Assembly: GCA_963768085.1 (NCBI GenBank)
Contig: CAVYGO010000004.1
Location: forward strand, 1 to 64,000
DNA length: 64,000 nt
DNA from: Pukyongia sp963768085
GTDB taxonomy: Bacteria; Bacteroidota; Bacteroidia; Flavobacteriales; Flavobacteriaceae
Direction of reading: 5' to 3'
The position numbers were made by a program, and so were the translations under genes. The notes below the pieces were generated by a model. The model saw only the letters and a list, made by a program, of their open reading frames with translations, was not told the origin of the DNA and made no database searches. Below, in pieces: positions 53,099-61,699 of the stretch (position 1 is its first letter; the number at the start of each line of letters is the position of its first letter).

Positions 53099-55618
53099 AT
53101 GAAAAAAATCTTTCTATTAATCTGTTTTCTTAGCACACTACCAATCATCGCCCAGGATTATCTGGTCGATCTTAATTATTACCTGCCGAAGGATATTACA
53201 TACAATAGCTCGATCCCTACACCCAAGTCGGTTATTGGCCACGAAGTGGGTGAATGGCATGTGACCCACGATAAACTTGTTCAGTATATGTACGCTTTGG
53301 CAGAGGCGAGTGATCGAATCACTATCGAGAATCGTGGCTCTACTTTTGAAGGAAGACCCTTGCTATTACTAACGATAACTTCACCCGCCAATCATGGTAA
53401 CATCGGTACTATAAAAGCTCAGCATAACGCATTAACCGAAAGTGGTTCTGCCTCTTTGAACACGGCCAATATGCCTGCTGTGGTCTACCAGGGATTTTCT
53501 ATTCACGGAAATGAACCCAGTGGTACCAACGCGGGACTAGCTGTTGCTTATTATCTCGCGGCAGCCCAAAATACCAAAATAGATGATTTACTGAATAATA
53601 CGGTGATCCTGTTCGATCCTTCTTTCAATCCTGATGGTTTGCAGCGATTTGCCTACTGGGCCAACATGCATAAAAGCAAAAATATCAATCCCGATCCCAA
53701 CGACCGCGAATACAGCGAAGTATGGCCAGGGGGTCGTACGAATCATTATTGGTTTGATTTAAACAGAGACTGGCTTCCCGTTCAATTACCGGAAAGCCGG
53801 GCAAGGATCAGGACTTTCCACGACTGGTATCCCAACATTTTAACAGACCATCATGAAATGGGAAGAAACTCCAGCTTCTTTTTTCAACCTGGGATCCCGT
53901 CACGAACTCACCCTCTCACTCCTCAGAAAAATCAGGATTTAACCAGGCAGGTAGCAAAATTCCATGCCAAAGCCTTCGACCAGTTGGGTAGTTTTTATTA
54001 TTCTGAAGAGAACTTCGACGACTTCTACTACGGAAAAGGATCTTCTTTTCCTGATATTAACGGAGGCGTTGGAATCCTCTTCGAACAAGCCTCCTCCAGG
54101 GGGCATGCCCAGGAAAGCTCCAATGGCATCCTCACCTTTCCTTTCACCATAAGAAATCAGTTTACAGCGGCATTGAGCACTTTGGACGCCGCCGTTGCCC
54201 TTCGGAAAGACCTGTTGGATTACCAGCGGGATTTCTTCAATAATGCGCGGGGAGAGGCCGCATCGGGTGGTGCAATTGTATTCGGTGATGAAAAAGATGC
54301 TGCGAAAGCTTATCATCTTGCTGAAATACTCAAGCGACATAAGATCACCTTACACGAGTTGAAAGAAGACTTTTCCAATAATGGTAAAAATTATAAGAAA
54401 GGATATAGTTATGTGGTACCAAAGAACCAAAGGCAGCATCGTTTGATCAACGCAATATTCGAGAAAAGGACCAAATTTCAGGATAGTCTTTTCTACGATA
54501 TCAGTGCCTGGAGCTTTCCTCTTGCCTTTAACCTCGACTACGTAGAGAATGCTTCTGTTAGCCGGGCAGGATCGGAGATCATCGATCTTCAGATGAAAAC
54601 ACCAGACACTCCCAATGTCTCCACGTATGCTTATTTAATGGAATGGCATGAGTATTACAGTCCGAAAGCACTAAACATGATCCTTACCGAAGGATTACGT
54701 GCCAAAGTCGCCATGAAGCAATTTTCTATTGAAGGCAAGGATTATGACTATGGCACTATTCTGATCCCAATACAGAACCAGAAGCTGCAAATGGCCGATC
54801 TCACCAAATTTCTTGCGAAGGTGAGTCGTGAAACCAAGGTTCCTATCCAAGGCGTGAAGACCGGGTTGGCAAAAGGAATCGACCTGGGAAGTAGTCAGTT
54901 CAGGGCGGTCGAACTGCCAAAAGTTGCTATCCTCACGGGAAATGGTATTAATCCCTACGACGCGGGTGAGATCTGGCACTTGTTCGATACTCGCTACGAT
55001 ATGATGATCACAAAACTGGACCGCCGTAATTTTAGTCGTACCGACCTCAGTCGATACACAGATATAATTATGCCCGCCAGCAGGGGAAATGCCCTGGATA
55101 AGGGAGATGTAGAAAAATTGAAAAAATGGGTACAGGATGGCGGATCTCTGATCGCTTTCAGAAATGCAGGACGGTTTCTAGACCGCAATGAAATGCTAAA
55201 AATCAAGTTCAAATCACGAAAAGACACGGCGACCAATATTTCGTATGAGCAACGTAGTAATTACAGGGGTGCACAGGTGGTAGGCGGAGCCATCTTTGAG
55301 GCAAAACTTGACCGTTCACACCCTATTGCCTTTGGTTATAAGAATGATCGGGTAGCAATGTTCCGCAACACTACACTCTTTGTAGAAGCCGATTCCGATA
55401 GCTACAACAATCCGATTCAGTATACGGCTAATCCCTTATTGAGTGGTTATATTTCAAAACCAAATTTGAAGGATCTGGCCAGGACGGTGCCATTCAAGAC
55501 ATCGGGCATGGGACGTGGGCAAGTTCTTTACTTTACGGATAACACGAACTTCCGGGCTTTTTGGTATGGAACCAACAAACTTCTAATGAATGCTATTTTC
55601 TTTGGGGACAAGATGTAG
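53099..55618 (+). CDS. exported M14-family zinc carboxypeptidase with C-terminal amidotransferase-like domain
   Basis: 839 aa with signal peptide (MKKIFLLICFLSTLPIIAQ). The M14 catalytic domain (about 45-370) has the zinc motif HxxE in SIHGNEPSGTNAGLAVAYYLA, FNPDGLQRFAYWAN, FDLNRDWLPVQLPESR and TDHHEMG, plus a late acidic region GILFEQASSRGH containing the catalytic Glu position. The C-terminal third (~620-839: KVAILTGNGINPYDAGEIWHLFD, WVQDGGSLIAFRNAGRFL) resembles a class I glutamine amidotransferase-like fold, seen in related Bacteroidota peptidases. It probably degrades peptides in the periplasm or outside the cell. Monocistronic. Confidence 0.9.
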   Translation: MKKIFLLICFLSTLPIIAQDYLVDLNYYLPKDITYNSSIPTPKSVIGHEVGEWHVTHDKLVQYMYALAEASDRITIENRGSTFEGRPLLLLTITSPANHGNIGTIKAQHNALTESGSASLNTANMPAVVYQGFSIHGNEPSGTNAGLAVAYYLAAAQNTKIDDLLNNTVILFDPSFNPDGLQRFAYWANMHKSKNINPDPNDREYSEVWPGGRTNHYWFDLNRDWLPVQLPESRARIRTFHDWYPNILTDHHEMGRNSSFFFQPGIPSRTHPLTPQKNQDLTRQVAKFHAKAFDQLGSFYYSEENFDDFYYGKGSSFPDINGGVGILFEQASSRGHAQESSNGILTFPFTIRNQFTAALSTLDAAVALRKDLLDYQRDFFNNARGEAASGGAIVFGDEKDAAKAYHLAEILKRHKITLHELKEDFSNNGKNYKKGYSYVVPKNQRQHRLINAIFEKRTKFQDSLFYDISAWSFPLAFNLDYVENASVSRAGSEIIDLQMKTPDTPNVSTYAYLMEWHEYYSPKALNMILTEGLRAKVAMKQFSIEGKDYDYGTILIPIQNQKLQMADLTKFLAKVSRETKVPIQGVKTGLAKGIDLGSSQFRAVELPKVAILTGNGINPYDAGEIWHLFDTRYDMMITKLDRRNFSRTDLSRYTDIIMPASRGNALDKGDVEKLKKWVQDGGSLIAFRNAGRFLDRNEMLKIKFKSRKDTATNISYEQRSNYRGAQVVGGAIFEAKLDRSHPIAFGYKNDRVAMFRNTTLFVEADSDSYNNPIQYTANPLLSGYISKPNLKDLARTVPFKTSGMGRGQVLYFTDNTNFRAFWYGTNKLLMNAIFFGDKM

Positions 55619-55683
55619 CTGAATGGAAATCCTTTTCGTTAATTTTTCCAATGAATTGGGAGACATCTCATTTCCTAAACCCT

Positions 55684-55713
55684 ATCTTTGCCGCTTTTTT
55701 AAGCGGCAAAGAT
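55684..55713. promoter_or_regulatory. 13-bp-arm palindrome over the SulP start codon
   Basis: ATCTTTGCCGCTT (55684-55696) and AAGCGGCAAAGAT (55701-55713) are perfect reverse complements with a TTTT loop. The right arm includes the first two bases of the SulP ATG (55712), and the left arm overlaps a -7-like TATCTTTG (55683-55690). It may act as an operator or as an mRNA hairpin limiting initiation. It is not a typical terminator because no T-run follows. Confidence 0.55.
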
Positions 55714-57328
55714 GATTCAGAAAACGATCCATAATTTTACTCGAAATCCGAAGAATGATATTCTGTCGGGCCTAACCGTAGCTCTGGCACTAGTACCTGA
55801 AGCTGTGGCATTTGCATTCGTAGCCGGTATTGATCCTCTTGTGGGATTGTATGGTGCATTTATGATGGGGATAGTGACTTCCCTCTTTGGAGGTAGGCCC
55901 GGAATGATCTCGGGTGCGACCGGCGCTATGGCCGTGGTAATGGTACATCTTATTCAAAAAGGCAATGAAGTGGGCGCCGGACTAGAGGCACCTGTGGAGA
56001 ACCTTGGCTTACAGTGGCTATTTATCACGCTGCTTTTCGTAGGCGGCATTCAGGTTTTCGCAGGAATACTGCGCTTAGGGAAATTTGTGAGACTCATCCC
56101 CCACTCTGTTATGATGGGATTTGTGAACGGACTGGCCATTGTGATCTTCATATCGCAACTAGGTCTTTTCAAAGAATCAGTAAACGGAGAAAGAACTTGG
56201 TTGCAAGGTTATGATATGTTGATGATGCTGGGGCTGGTACTTCTTACCATGGGTATTATGTTTGGTTTGCCCAGGCTTACTAAAAAGATACCGGCGGCAC
56301 TTACTGCCATTATAGTAGTTGCTGCTATTGTTATTTTTGGAAAGATCGATGTAAGTACAGTTGGGTCATTCATTAAAGATAGTGGCGGTGAAGGATTACA
56401 AGGTACTATGCCTGAATTCCAGGAACAGATCTTTACCTTATTCTACACGCTGAAAGCTCATTGGAGCCTCATTTTCTCTACAGCCTTTATACTGGCTGCG
56501 GTTGGACTGATCGAATCGCTTATGACGCTTAGTTTAATTGACGAAATGACCGAAACGCGTGGAAGCGGAAATCGTGAGTGTGTTGCGCAAGGCGGCGCTA
56601 ATATACTGAATGGACTTTTCGGAGGTATGGGTGGTTGTGCGATGATAGGTCAATCTATAATCAACGTGGATTCCGGTGGAAGAGGTCGGCTTTCGGGCGC
56701 GACCGCAGCAATCGCGCTTTTGTGTTTCATACTATTTGGAGCACCCATTATAGAGCAAATTCCTATCGCAGCACTAGTAGGTGTTATGTTCATGGTAGTA
56801 ATAGGCACATTTGCCTGGAGTAGTTTCAGAATATTAGCCAAGATCCCAAAAAGTGATGCTTTTGTGCTTATCGCCGTTTCTGCAATTACAGTTTGGCAGG
56901 ATCTTGCTATAGCTGTTATTGCCGGTGTGATCATGAGTGCTTTGACCTTTGCCTGGAAAAGTGCTACTATGATCCGTGCCCGGAAGAGTATAAAAGAAGA
57001 CGGCACTAAAGTTTATGAAATATGGGGGCCCTTATTCTTTGGCTCCACCACCAATTTTTTAACCAAATTCGATGTAAGGAATGATCCGAAACAGATTGAG
57101 ATCGACTTCATTGAATCGAAGGTTAGTGATCATTCCGGTGTAGAAGCTATGCGGGGAATTGTGAATAAATACCAGTCAGCTGGGAAAAAAGTAACACTAA
57201 CACATTTAAGCCCCGATTGTAAAGTACTTTTATTAAAAAGCGATCCTGATTTCGATGAAGTTATACAGGATTCAATCGACGATCCGAGATATTACGTGGT
57301 GACAGATATGATGGATAGTGAGGTGTAA
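55712..57328 (+). CDS. SulP-family anion transporter with STAS domain
   Basis: 538 aa. The membrane part (~1-410) has about 12-14 helices with the family signature ILSGLTVALALVPEAVAFAFVAGIDPLVGLYGAFMM and GGRPGMISGATGAMAVVM. The GSGNRECVAQGGANILNGLFGGMGGCAMIGQS motif is the second hallmark. The C-terminal STAS domain (~430-520) includes YEIWGPLFFGSTTNFLTKFD. Likely sulfate or bicarbonate uptake; substrate not resolvable. Its ATG is embedded in a long palindrome. Confidence 0.93.
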   Translation: MIQKTIHNFTRNPKNDILSGLTVALALVPEAVAFAFVAGIDPLVGLYGAFMMGIVTSLFGGRPGMISGATGAMAVVMVHLIQKGNEVGAGLEAPVENLGLQWLFITLLFVGGIQVFAGILRLGKFVRLIPHSVMMGFVNGLAIVIFISQLGLFKESVNGERTWLQGYDMLMMLGLVLLTMGIMFGLPRLTKKIPAALTAIIVVAAIVIFGKIDVSTVGSFIKDSGGEGLQGTMPEFQEQIFTLFYTLKAHWSLIFSTAFILAAVGLIESLMTLSLIDEMTETRGSGNRECVAQGGANILNGLFGGMGGCAMIGQSIINVDSGGRGRLSGATAAIALLCFILFGAPIIEQIPIAALVGVMFMVVIGTFAWSSFRILAKIPKSDAFVLIAVSAITVWQDLAIAVIAGVIMSALTFAWKSATMIRARKSIKEDGTKVYEIWGPLFFGSTTNFLTKFDVRNDPKQIEIDFIESKVSDHSGVEAMRGIVNKYQSAGKKVTLTHLSPDCKVLLLKSDPDFDEVIQDSIDDPRYYVVTDMMDSEV

Positions 57329-57353
57329 ATGATAATTCCAGATATTTCAGTAA

Positions 57354-59027
57354 TTAGTCCTTTTTGCGAAGAGGTATATACACACTAAATCTGGTCCCCT
57401 CATTCTCCTTTGAAGTAACTTCGATTTTGCCTTTAATCATAGATATGAATTGCTGACATAACAATAAGCCAATCCCAGTGCCTACTTCACCAGACGTTCC
57501 AATTTTGCTGATTTGAGAGTCTAAATCGTGAAACCTGGTTAATTCTTCAGATTTCATACCAACTCCGTTATCCTGAATATGCACAATGGCAAATTCGGAA
57601 TCTTGTTCACTACTAATTTGAATCCTTCCTTTCACCGGAGAATATTTCAATGCATTGGACATGAGATTTCTAATTACGGCACTGAGCATATTCGAGTCTG
57701 CATAAACCTGAACGTTTGCTTTCAGAGAAGAATTTATTTTAATCGATTTAAGCTCTGCTGTAGGTTTTATAACTCCAATAACACTTTCCAGAATTAAGTT
57801 CAAATCGCACCAACCAGGTTGATATTTAAGATCCCCTGTTTGCGCTGCAGCCCATTTTAATAGATTGGATAGAAGATCGGTTGTTGTACCGGTTGTCTGT
57901 TTAAGTTGAGTTATGATATTCAGTAAAGATGAATCTTCAATTTTTTCATTTTCAAGCAAATGCAATAAGCCGGATATAGAATTTAATGGCTGTTTGAGAT
58001 CGTGGCCAATTATTGAAAACAATTTATCCTTCGTCTTGTTTAAGCTTACAAGTTCCTCATTTTGTTCTATTAATATATTTCTGCGTTTTTCCAATAAATC
58101 ATTGGCCGATTCCAATTCGGTATTAAGTGTTTTACTTTTCAGCCTTAGTCTGTTCAAAATAAAAAATAAGCCGGTGAGGATCAAATGCCCTAATAGCAGA
58201 AAATAGATAAAAGGACTACGTTTAATCTCATTCCTTTTAAGGGCAGTACCAATTGAAATTGAACTTCCATAGACATCGATCCGGCTACTAACAAATTCTG
58301 AAGGCTCGATATTAAAATTCCGGTAATATTCCGCATCCTTATTTTTATTATACGCTTTTGTATTGTCATGCACCTGCTCCCGATCAAATTCAAATTGATT
58401 CTCCCACTGAAATCTAAAAGCGTACTCTTCAATGACTTCTTCAGAGTACAGTCCTTCCATGATAGTTCCAAAATTCAATATAGGTGCAACATAACCTAAG
58501 GTTTTTCCATTTCTATGAACACTAAAATTCATAGGAACTCCTACCCAGCCTTCAACCAGGTTCATTGGAGGAAATAACAATATGCTATCCGTTTTCAATA
58601 AATTATCAAGTGCTTCTATTTTTTCCTTACTCCGAATAGAGGCTACTTTTCTACCTGCGAGATTCTCCGGATCCATTTCAAAACGTGTGAAGGAATAAAC
58701 AAATGTATGGGTAGAGTCAATATAGCTGAGTGCGATGGAATCATCGGAATGCAACGCTTCCAGCTGCTTCTGAACGAACCGCTGTAGTAATTCAGCCGAA
58801 GGTAATTCTTCAGATTCGTTCATAAACACTTTCATGCCCGAAATAATAGCGGCAAATTCGTTGATCGCCGTAGTAAATTGGTTAACCGAGCGCTCGTGTA
58901 CTTGTTCTAATTTGAGTTTGTTTTTCTGAAGATCATTTTCAAGTTGATTCAGATCGATAAAATAAATCGAAATAATACCAATAATGAAGATAACTAGCGT
59001 CCAAACATTTTGTTTGAGAAACGACAT
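57354..59027 (-). CDS. orphan sensor histidine kinase with CHASE-like sensor
   Basis: 557 aa. Transmembrane helices at about 9-25 and 275-295 enclose a ~250-aa periplasmic sensor (SVNQFTTAINEFAAIISGMKVFMNESEE, SYIDSTHTFVYSF, GWVGVPMNFSVHRNGKTLGYVAP) resembling CHASE domains. A coiled-coil follows (TLNTELESANDLLEKRRNILIEQNEEL). The H-box is SIIGHDLKQPLNSISG. The ATPase has NLMSNALKYSP (N), DNGVGMKSEE (G1) and GTGIGLLLC (G2). No response regulator or receiver domain is adjacent, so its partner is elsewhere. Confidence 0.93.
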   Translation of the reverse strand: MSFLKQNVWTLVIFIIGIISIYFIDLNQLENDLQKNKLKLEQVHERSVNQFTTAINEFAAIISGMKVFMNESEELPSAELLQRFVQKQLEALHSDDSIALSYIDSTHTFVYSFTRFEMDPENLAGRKVASIRSKEKIEALDNLLKTDSILLFPPMNLVEGWVGVPMNFSVHRNGKTLGYVAPILNFGTIMEGLYSEEVIEEYAFRFQWENQFEFDREQVHDNTKAYNKNKDAEYYRNFNIEPSEFVSSRIDVYGSSISIGTALKRNEIKRSPFIYFLLLGHLILTGLFFILNRLRLKSKTLNTELESANDLLEKRRNILIEQNEELVSLNKTKDKLFSIIGHDLKQPLNSISGLLHLLENEKIEDSSLLNIITQLKQTTGTTTDLLSNLLKWAAAQTGDLKYQPGWCDLNLILESVIGVIKPTAELKSIKINSSLKANVQVYADSNMLSAVIRNLMSNALKYSPVKGRIQISSEQDSEFAIVHIQDNGVGMKSEELTRFHDLDSQISKIGTSGEVGTGIGLLLCQQFISMIKGKIEVTSKENEGTRFSVYIPLRKKD

Positions 59028-59086
59028 GGGGATAATAATGAGGGGCTTTGGCAGCGAATATACGAAATAATAATGGTTTCACTTGT

Positions 59087-59419
59087 TTAGCTGATACGCG
59101 ACCCGTTCCTAACACTACGCTCGGGAAGCAGTATTGTAACGTCTTCTTTATGAACAGCACCTAAAACAAGGCATTCACTCATAAAAGGCCCAATTTGTTT
59201 CATCGGAAAATTAACAACTGCAATAACCTGTTTACCGATCAGTTCTTCTTTGGAATATAAAGAGGTGATCTGGGCGGAAGATTTCTTTAACCCCAGTTCA
59301 TTTCCGAAGTCGATCTTTAATGTATACGAAGGATTCCTGGCTTCAGGAAAGTCTGAAACTTCTAGTATGGTACCTACGCGCATATCTACTTTTTGAAAAT
59401 CGTTCCAGGAAAGTTCCAT
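59087..59419 (-). CDS. tRNA-binding domain protein, CsaA-like
   Basis: 110 aa from ATG 59419 (MELSWNDFQKVDMRVGTILEV); an in-frame ATG at 59461 adds 14 unconserved residues. The whole protein is one OB-fold tRNA-binding domain: ARNPSYTLKIDFGNELGLKKSSAQITSLY, GKQVIAVVNFPMKQIGPFMSECLVLGA. CsaA homologues are dimers with tRNA-binding and proposed export-chaperone roles. It is 59 bp upstream of the histidine kinase gene on the same strand. Confidence 0.9.
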   Translation of the reverse strand: MELSWNDFQKVDMRVGTILEVSDFPEARNPSYTLKIDFGNELGLKKSSAQITSLYSKEELIGKQVIAVVNFPMKQIGPFMSECLVLGAVHKEDVTILLPERSVRNGSRIS

Positions 59420-59489
59420 AGTTATAGGTATTGTGTAACCAAGGTAGTAAATTTGCGACATATAAATGATTTAATTTCTTCATCTACCT

Positions 59490-60050
59490 ATGGCTCGTAC
59501 TCCATCCAATATGCTTCCTTTAGGCACGAAAGCTCCTAATTTTGTGCTTATGGATGCCATTACCAACAAGCCCATTTCTCTCCAGAATGTACGTGGAGAA
59601 AAGGGAACCGTCGTCATGTTTATCTGTAATCACTGCCCCTTCGTGAAACATGTAAATGAAGAAATAGTTCGGCTTTGCAATGATTATCGTGTTACAGGCT
59701 TTGGTTTTGTCGCCATAAACAGTAATGATATTGTAAATTATCCGGAAGATTCTCCACAGAAGATGTGGGAAACCGCCAGAAAACACAGTTATTCATTTCC
59801 TTATCTGTTCGACGAAGATCAGGAAGTGGCCAAAGCCTATGATGCGGCTTGTACGCCAGATTTCTACCTGTTCGATCATGAACTTAAACTTATCTACCGC
59901 GGACAGCTTGATAATTCAAGGCCTGGTAATGGAATTCCGGTAAATGGGCGTGACCTGAGGGAAGCTCTGGACAACGTGCTGAACAATGCTCCGCAGCGCA
60001 AAGACCAGAAGCCAAGTATCGGTTGTAACATTAAATGGAAAACAGACTGA
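59490..60050 (+). CDS. thioredoxin-fold (AhpC/TSA-like) protein
   Basis: 186 aa, cytoplasmic (no signal peptide). The peroxiredoxin-type start LPLGTKAPNFVLMDAITNKPISLQNVRGEKGTVVMFICNHCPFVKHVNEE carries the CxxC motif CNHC, typical of a bacterial redoxin subfamily. AACTPDFYLFDHELKLIYRGQLDNSRPGN includes the cis-Pro equivalent region. Probably a thiol reductase or peroxidase of unknown substrate. Convergent with the DinB gene, 2 bp apart. Confidence 0.88.
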   Translation: MARTPSNMLPLGTKAPNFVLMDAITNKPISLQNVRGEKGTVVMFICNHCPFVKHVNEEIVRLCNDYRVTGFGFVAINSNDIVNYPEDSPQKMWETARKHSYSFPYLFDEDQEVAKAYDAACTPDFYLFDHELKLIYRGQLDNSRPGNGIPVNGRDLREALDNVLNNAPQRKDQKPSIGCNIKWKTD

Positions 60051-60052
60051 AT

Positions 60053-60574
60053 TTAGTCTATTGCATTCTTGATATGGGCATAATGATGCATACAATGCCA
60101 GGCATACATTAAAGCCAGTTCTTTCATATTCATTTCATGTTTCATCTCCGGATGCCTGAAAGTACGCAGCCACTGCTCATCGGTTAGCATGCGCAGCAGG
60201 TTCACCATCTTGTGATGTACCGCGTCAATATGAGACAGAGACCAGGAAATAGGCCAGGTTTTATAATCCTCTAAGGCCGCAAATGCGTCCTGATCATAAG
60301 CTTTTATCATTGGATTATCTTCGGAAAGAGCCCATCGCATCCTATTATAACTGTGATGATGGCTATCGGCAATATGGTGCACCAATTGACGGATCGTCCA
60401 GCTCTCCTCACGATAGGATGTATCGAGCTGTTCATCTGTAAGGTTATAGGTTAGCAATTTGAGTTGTTCCGGAAAAACTTCCAGTATTGTTATCGCCTCA
60501 TTAAGGTTTGCTTCTGAAATTGCTTCAGGTATTTCGAATTTCCCAACCGGGAATTTTAAGTAATCTTTATCCAT
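60053..60574 (-). CDS. DinB-like metal-dependent protein
   Basis: 173 aa four-helix-bundle protein of the DinB/YfiT superfamily. The metal-binding histidines are in RQLVHHIADSHHHSYNRMRWALSEDNP and LALMYAWHCMHHYAHI. EEAITILEVFPEQLKLLTYNLTDEQLDTSYREESWTIRQLVHH-like text is the family N-terminal pattern. YfiT-type members are bacillithiol-S-transferase or hydrolase candidates; the function here is unknown. A terminator separates it from the upstream isomerase gene. Confidence 0.9.
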   Translation of the reverse strand: MDKDYLKFPVGKFEIPEAISEANLNEAITILEVFPEQLKLLTYNLTDEQLDTSYREESWTIRQLVHHIADSHHHSYNRMRWALSEDNPMIKAYDQDAFAALEDYKTWPISWSLSHIDAVHHKMVNLLRMLTDEQWLRTFRHPEMKHEMNMKELALMYAWHCMHHYAHIKNAID

Positions 60575-60585
60575 GGTGCTAAATT

Positions 60586-60612
60586 AAAAAACGCCTTCAT
60601 TACTGAAGACGT
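60586..60612 (-). terminator. terminator of the cyclophilin-FKBP gene
   Basis: AACGCCTTCA pairs with TGAAGACGTT with one C-A mismatch and a 4-nt loop. On the reverse strand the T-run (complement of AAAAAA at 60586-60591) follows the hairpin. Confidence 0.8.
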
Positions 60613-60642
60613 TCTCTTGAATATTTCTAAACAGTTTATGAA

Positions 60643-61576
60643 CTATTTTACATCCATTAATTCAACATCGAATAAAAGTGTGGCATTCGGTGGAATCACA
60701 CCTCCCGCACCCTGAGTTCCGTAAGCCAGGTGCGAAGGAATAACAAAACGAGCCTTGTCGCCTACTTTGAGCAATTGGATGCCCTCATCCCAACCCGAGA
60801 TCACCTGTCCGGTACCAATCGGAAATTCAATAGGGTTTCCTCTTTTGTAAGAATTATCAAATTCAAGCCCATCCGGGAACATTCCCTTGTAATGAACAGC
60901 TACAGTTTGTCCGGTTTTTAGGTTTTACGCCGCTTCCTTCCTGAATGATCTGATAGCGAAGTCCACTTTCTGTTTCACTAAAGCCTTCTGAAATAGAAGT
61001 TAATAATTCCTCCTGCGCCTTTATTGCCGATACTTCCCGTTCTGCTTTAGCGCCGTTGAATTGTCTGAAGGCTTCAACTGCATTCCACTTTTCAGCTTCC
61101 TCGCCTACACGTTCAATTTCTACTTTTTGCATAGTGTCGCCCTGTGTAACAGCATCAACAACATCCTGCCCTTCCATCACATATCCGAAGACCGTATGTT
61201 TGTTATCCAGCCATGGAGTCTCCACATGCGTAATGAAGAACTGGCTCCCATTTGTTCCGGGTCCGGCATTCGCCATAGAAAGGACGCCAGGACCTGTGTG
61301 CTTTAGATCGGGGTGAAATTCATCATCGAAGTTATACCCGGGTCCACCGGCTCCTGTTCCGTTTGGATCTCCGCCCTGGACCATGAAATCGGGGATCACC
61401 CGGTGGAACGTAAGTCCATCATAATAAGGTGTCCCTTGTGGTTTTACCTCGTTCTCCAGGTTACCTTCAGCCAGAGCAACAAAGTTTCCAACCGTTCCAG
61501 GGGTTTTATCATGTGTTAATTTTATTTTTATAGTACCTTTTTCGGTAGTTATGTTTGCGTAGATTCCGTCTTGCAT
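60643..61576 (-). pseudogene. cyclophilin-FKBP fusion peptidyl-prolyl isomerase, one frameshift
   Basis: Dual-family immunophilin of ~311 aa. The N-terminal cyclophilin domain (about 1-165) has NFVALAEGNLENEV, FHRVIPDFMVQGGDPNGTGAGGPGY, GPGTNGSQFFITHVETPWLDNKHTVFG. A helical linker leads to a C-terminal FKBP domain (~215-311) with VAVHYKGMFPDG, FPIGTGQVISGWDEGIQLLKVGDKARFVIPSHLAYGTQGAGGVIPPNATLLFDVELMDV. One base too many near 60920-60930 (in the A-run within the GVKPK-TGQT junction) splits it into two frames. Both domains are otherwise complete. A TACCTTTG -7-like box lies 23-30 bp upstream of the start. Confidence 0.87.
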
Positions 61577-61699
61577 GTGTAATTATTTTTTAGAAATGCA
61601 AAGGTACGATTTGATTTCGAAGGTGCCATAAATATTTGTGCATAGAAATTACTTTGCCGTTTATCAAAAAATACTTTGGAAAATGTTTAAATAGAAAGA

